A stretch of 64,000 nt of DNA from Pelagibacterium flavum (GTDB lineage: Bacteria; Pseudomonadota; Alphaproteobacteria; Rhizobiales; Devosiaceae), in contig NZ_CP107716.1 in assembly GCF_025854335.1 (NCBI RefSeq), positions 2,473,001 to 2,537,000 on the forward strand, written 5' to 3'. The position numbers and the translations under genes were made by a program. The first letter of the stretch is position 1. Each line of letters begins with the position of its first letter. This document shows, piece after piece, positions 62,830 through 64,000 of this stretch. The notes under the pieces are model-generated. The model saw nothing but the letters and a program-made list of their open reading frames with translations. It made no database searches and was not told the origin of the DNA.

Positions 62830-64000
62830 ATGAACATGCTTTCTCGACGCGGCTTTCTTGCCGCAAGTGCGGCCGCCATTGGCGCTGCACACTTGCCCCG
62901 CATCGCCTTCGCGCAAGGGGTGGCGCCGATCAGCCTCTCCGCTGCGACGCGCACGCTCGACATCGACGGTCGCGCTGCCACGGTCTTCGGGCTTGCCGGC
63001 CCCGGCGGTCAGGGACTGATCCTCGACCCCGGCCAGAGGTTCCGGGTCGATCTGACCAACGACCTGGACGTCGGTACCATCATCCACTGGCACGGACAGA
63101 TCCCGCCCAACGCGCAGGACGGTGTGCCGGACATGCCGATGCCCCTCCTCGCACCGGGTGAAACCCGATCCTACGACTTCGAGGCACGGCCCGGCACGCA
63201 CTGGATGCACAGCCATGTGCCCACCCAGGAGATGCAGCTGCTCGCCGCGCCGCTGATCGTGCGCTCGGCCGAGGACGTTGCTGCCGACCGGCAAGACGTC
63301 GTGATGTTCCTTCATGACTTCTCCTTCAAGGCCCCCGAGGAGGTTCTGGCCGAGATCGGCGCAGGTCATGGCGGCGGGCACGGCGCGGGCCATGGTGCCG
63401 GTGCATTGCCCGATCAGGGCGCTCCCATGGGAGGCATGGGGGCGATGCAGGGCATGGATCACGGGGCCATGGGCCATGGCGCCACGGGCGGCATGCCGAT
63501 GGGCAACATGCCCCGAATGGGCGGGATGATGGGTATGGGCGGCCAGATGGGCGGCATGGCCATGGACCTGAACGACTATGACTGGGACGCCTATCTCGCC
63601 AATGACCGGACCCTGTCGGACCCGGAGGTGGTCCAGGTCGAGCGCGGTGGCCGTATCCGGCTTCGGGTCATCAACGCCGCTGCGGCGACGGTATTCTGGA
63701 TCGAGACCGGCGGTGCCGAGGCGCGGCTGGTCGCGGTAGATGGGCACGCGGTCGAACCTCTCGCCGGCACGCGGTTCGGTCTGGCAATGGGCCAGCGTCT
63801 GGACATCGAGATCGACCTGCCGCACGAAGGCGGCGCCTGGCCGATCCTCGCCCTGCGCGAAGGCGCGCGCGAGCGCACCGGCCTGATCCTCGCCACGCAG
63901 GGTGCCGAAGTGCGGCGTCTCGATGCAATGGCGGATGCCGAAGCGCCCGCGTTCGACACCGATCTGGCGCAGGAGGCGCGCCTCATCGCGCTGGACGCTC
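62830..64000 (+). CDS. Multicopper oxidase (CopA-like), 3' end outside window
   Basis: 390 codons are visible. Tat signal LSRRGFLAASAAAIGAAHL. Type 3/2 copper ligands HWHG (86-89) and HWMHSH (124-129). A Met/Gly/His-rich insertion at about 178-246 (GHGGGHGAGHGAG, then MGGMGAMQGMDHG) is like CopA and CueO Met-rich inserts for Cu(I). Periplasmic Cu(I) oxidase of copper tolerance. GAGGAGACG precedes ATG 62830. The C-terminal copper sites lie beyond the window. Confidence 0.93.
   Translation, partial: MNMLSRRGFLAASAAAIGAAHLPRIAFAQGVAPISLSAATRTLDIDGRAATVFGLAGPGGQGLILDPGQRFRVDLTNDLDVGTIIHWHGQIPPNAQDGVPDMPMPLLAPGETRSYDFEARPGTHWMHSHVPTQEMQLLAAPLIVRSAEDVAADRQDVVMFLHDFSFKAPEEVLAEIGAGHGGGHGAGHGAGALPDQGAPMGGMGAMQGMDHGAMGHGATGGMPMGNMPRMGGMMGMGGQMGGMAMDLNDYDWDAYLANDRTLSDPEVVQVERGGRIRLRVINAAAATVFWIETGGAEARLVAVDGHAVEPLAGTRFGLAMGQRLDIEIDLPHEGGAWPILALREGARERTGLILATQGAEVRRLDAMADAEAPAFDTDLAQEARLIALDA

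Overview
The window looks like a mosaic chromosome region of an alphaproteobacterium. Gene content (Na+-NQR accessory genes, TRAP and ABC uptake operons, GcvA-type LysR regulators, PuuE-type allantoinase, Rhodobacter/Rhizobium-like phage and metal-resistance genes) points to Hyphomicrobiales or Rhodobacterales, perhaps a Devosia/Pelagibacterium-like marine organism. The taxon is inferred from family resemblance only. No rRNA, tRNA or CRISPR array was seen.

Layout. 1-830: end of a Na+-NQR locus (apbE, nqrM, a CBS-domain gene). 1195-5829: SDR, MpaB-family oxygenase, XRE regulator and SulP transporter. 6000-8496: complete IS21-family element. 8572-9164: vapBC. 9154-14017: fragment of a siphophage tail operon (reverse strand) that carries a merR/merA mercury module between two tail genes. 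14018-15740: junction debris (DUF3489 fragment, conserved hypothetical, broken serine recombinase). 15832-24157: a type I restriction locus (phd, 41-aa ORF, hsdR, hsdS, PrrC/RloC-like ATPase-HEPN gene, hsdM); an IS5-family element cleanly interrupts hsdS. 24629-25874: remnants of a 2-oxoadipate/D-2-hydroxyglutarate (lysine catabolism) gene pair.

25916-41324 is a catabolic block: a MalEFGK-type sugar ABC transporter; a long reverse operon with class V aminotransferase, PotDBCA-like transporter, RidA, ornithine-cyclodeaminase-family protein and LysR; a divergent LysR; an enolase-superfamily acid-sugar dehydratase and a DHDPS-family aldolase, which could form a sugar-acid pathway with the sugar transporter. 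41368-43828 is a second IS21-type element that has cut the gene upstream of an alpha-glutamyl/putrescinyl-thymine-pyrophosphorylase-like (aGPT-Pplase, clade 3) gene. Next to this lie an HTH-ImmA/IrrE gene split by a frameshift and a RelE/HigB-like gene: a probable damaged defence or addiction locus.

46844-53334: ureide/carbamoyl catabolism (M20 amidohydrolase, PuuE allantoinase, TRAP transporter, IclR, RidA) behind a striking palindromic operator. 53600-57572: tyrosine-integrase fragment, an 806-aa DUF4238/SEC-C protein and an IS5-family (IS427-like) element. 58163-64000: heavy-metal island (YnfA, MerR, Zn/Cd/Pb P1B-ATPase, ion-channel protein, cytochrome c, Cys/Met/His-rich secreted protein, multicopper oxidase running off the end). 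Two imperfect 38-bp direct repeats, at 24433 and 57984, bracket the central 33.5 kb and may be relics of attachment sites.

Most interesting: the PrrC-like gene in the hsd locus, the broken aGPT-Pplase/ImmA/RelE cluster, the mercury genes inside a phage tail operon, and the tail chaperone with an A AAA AAC slippery site.
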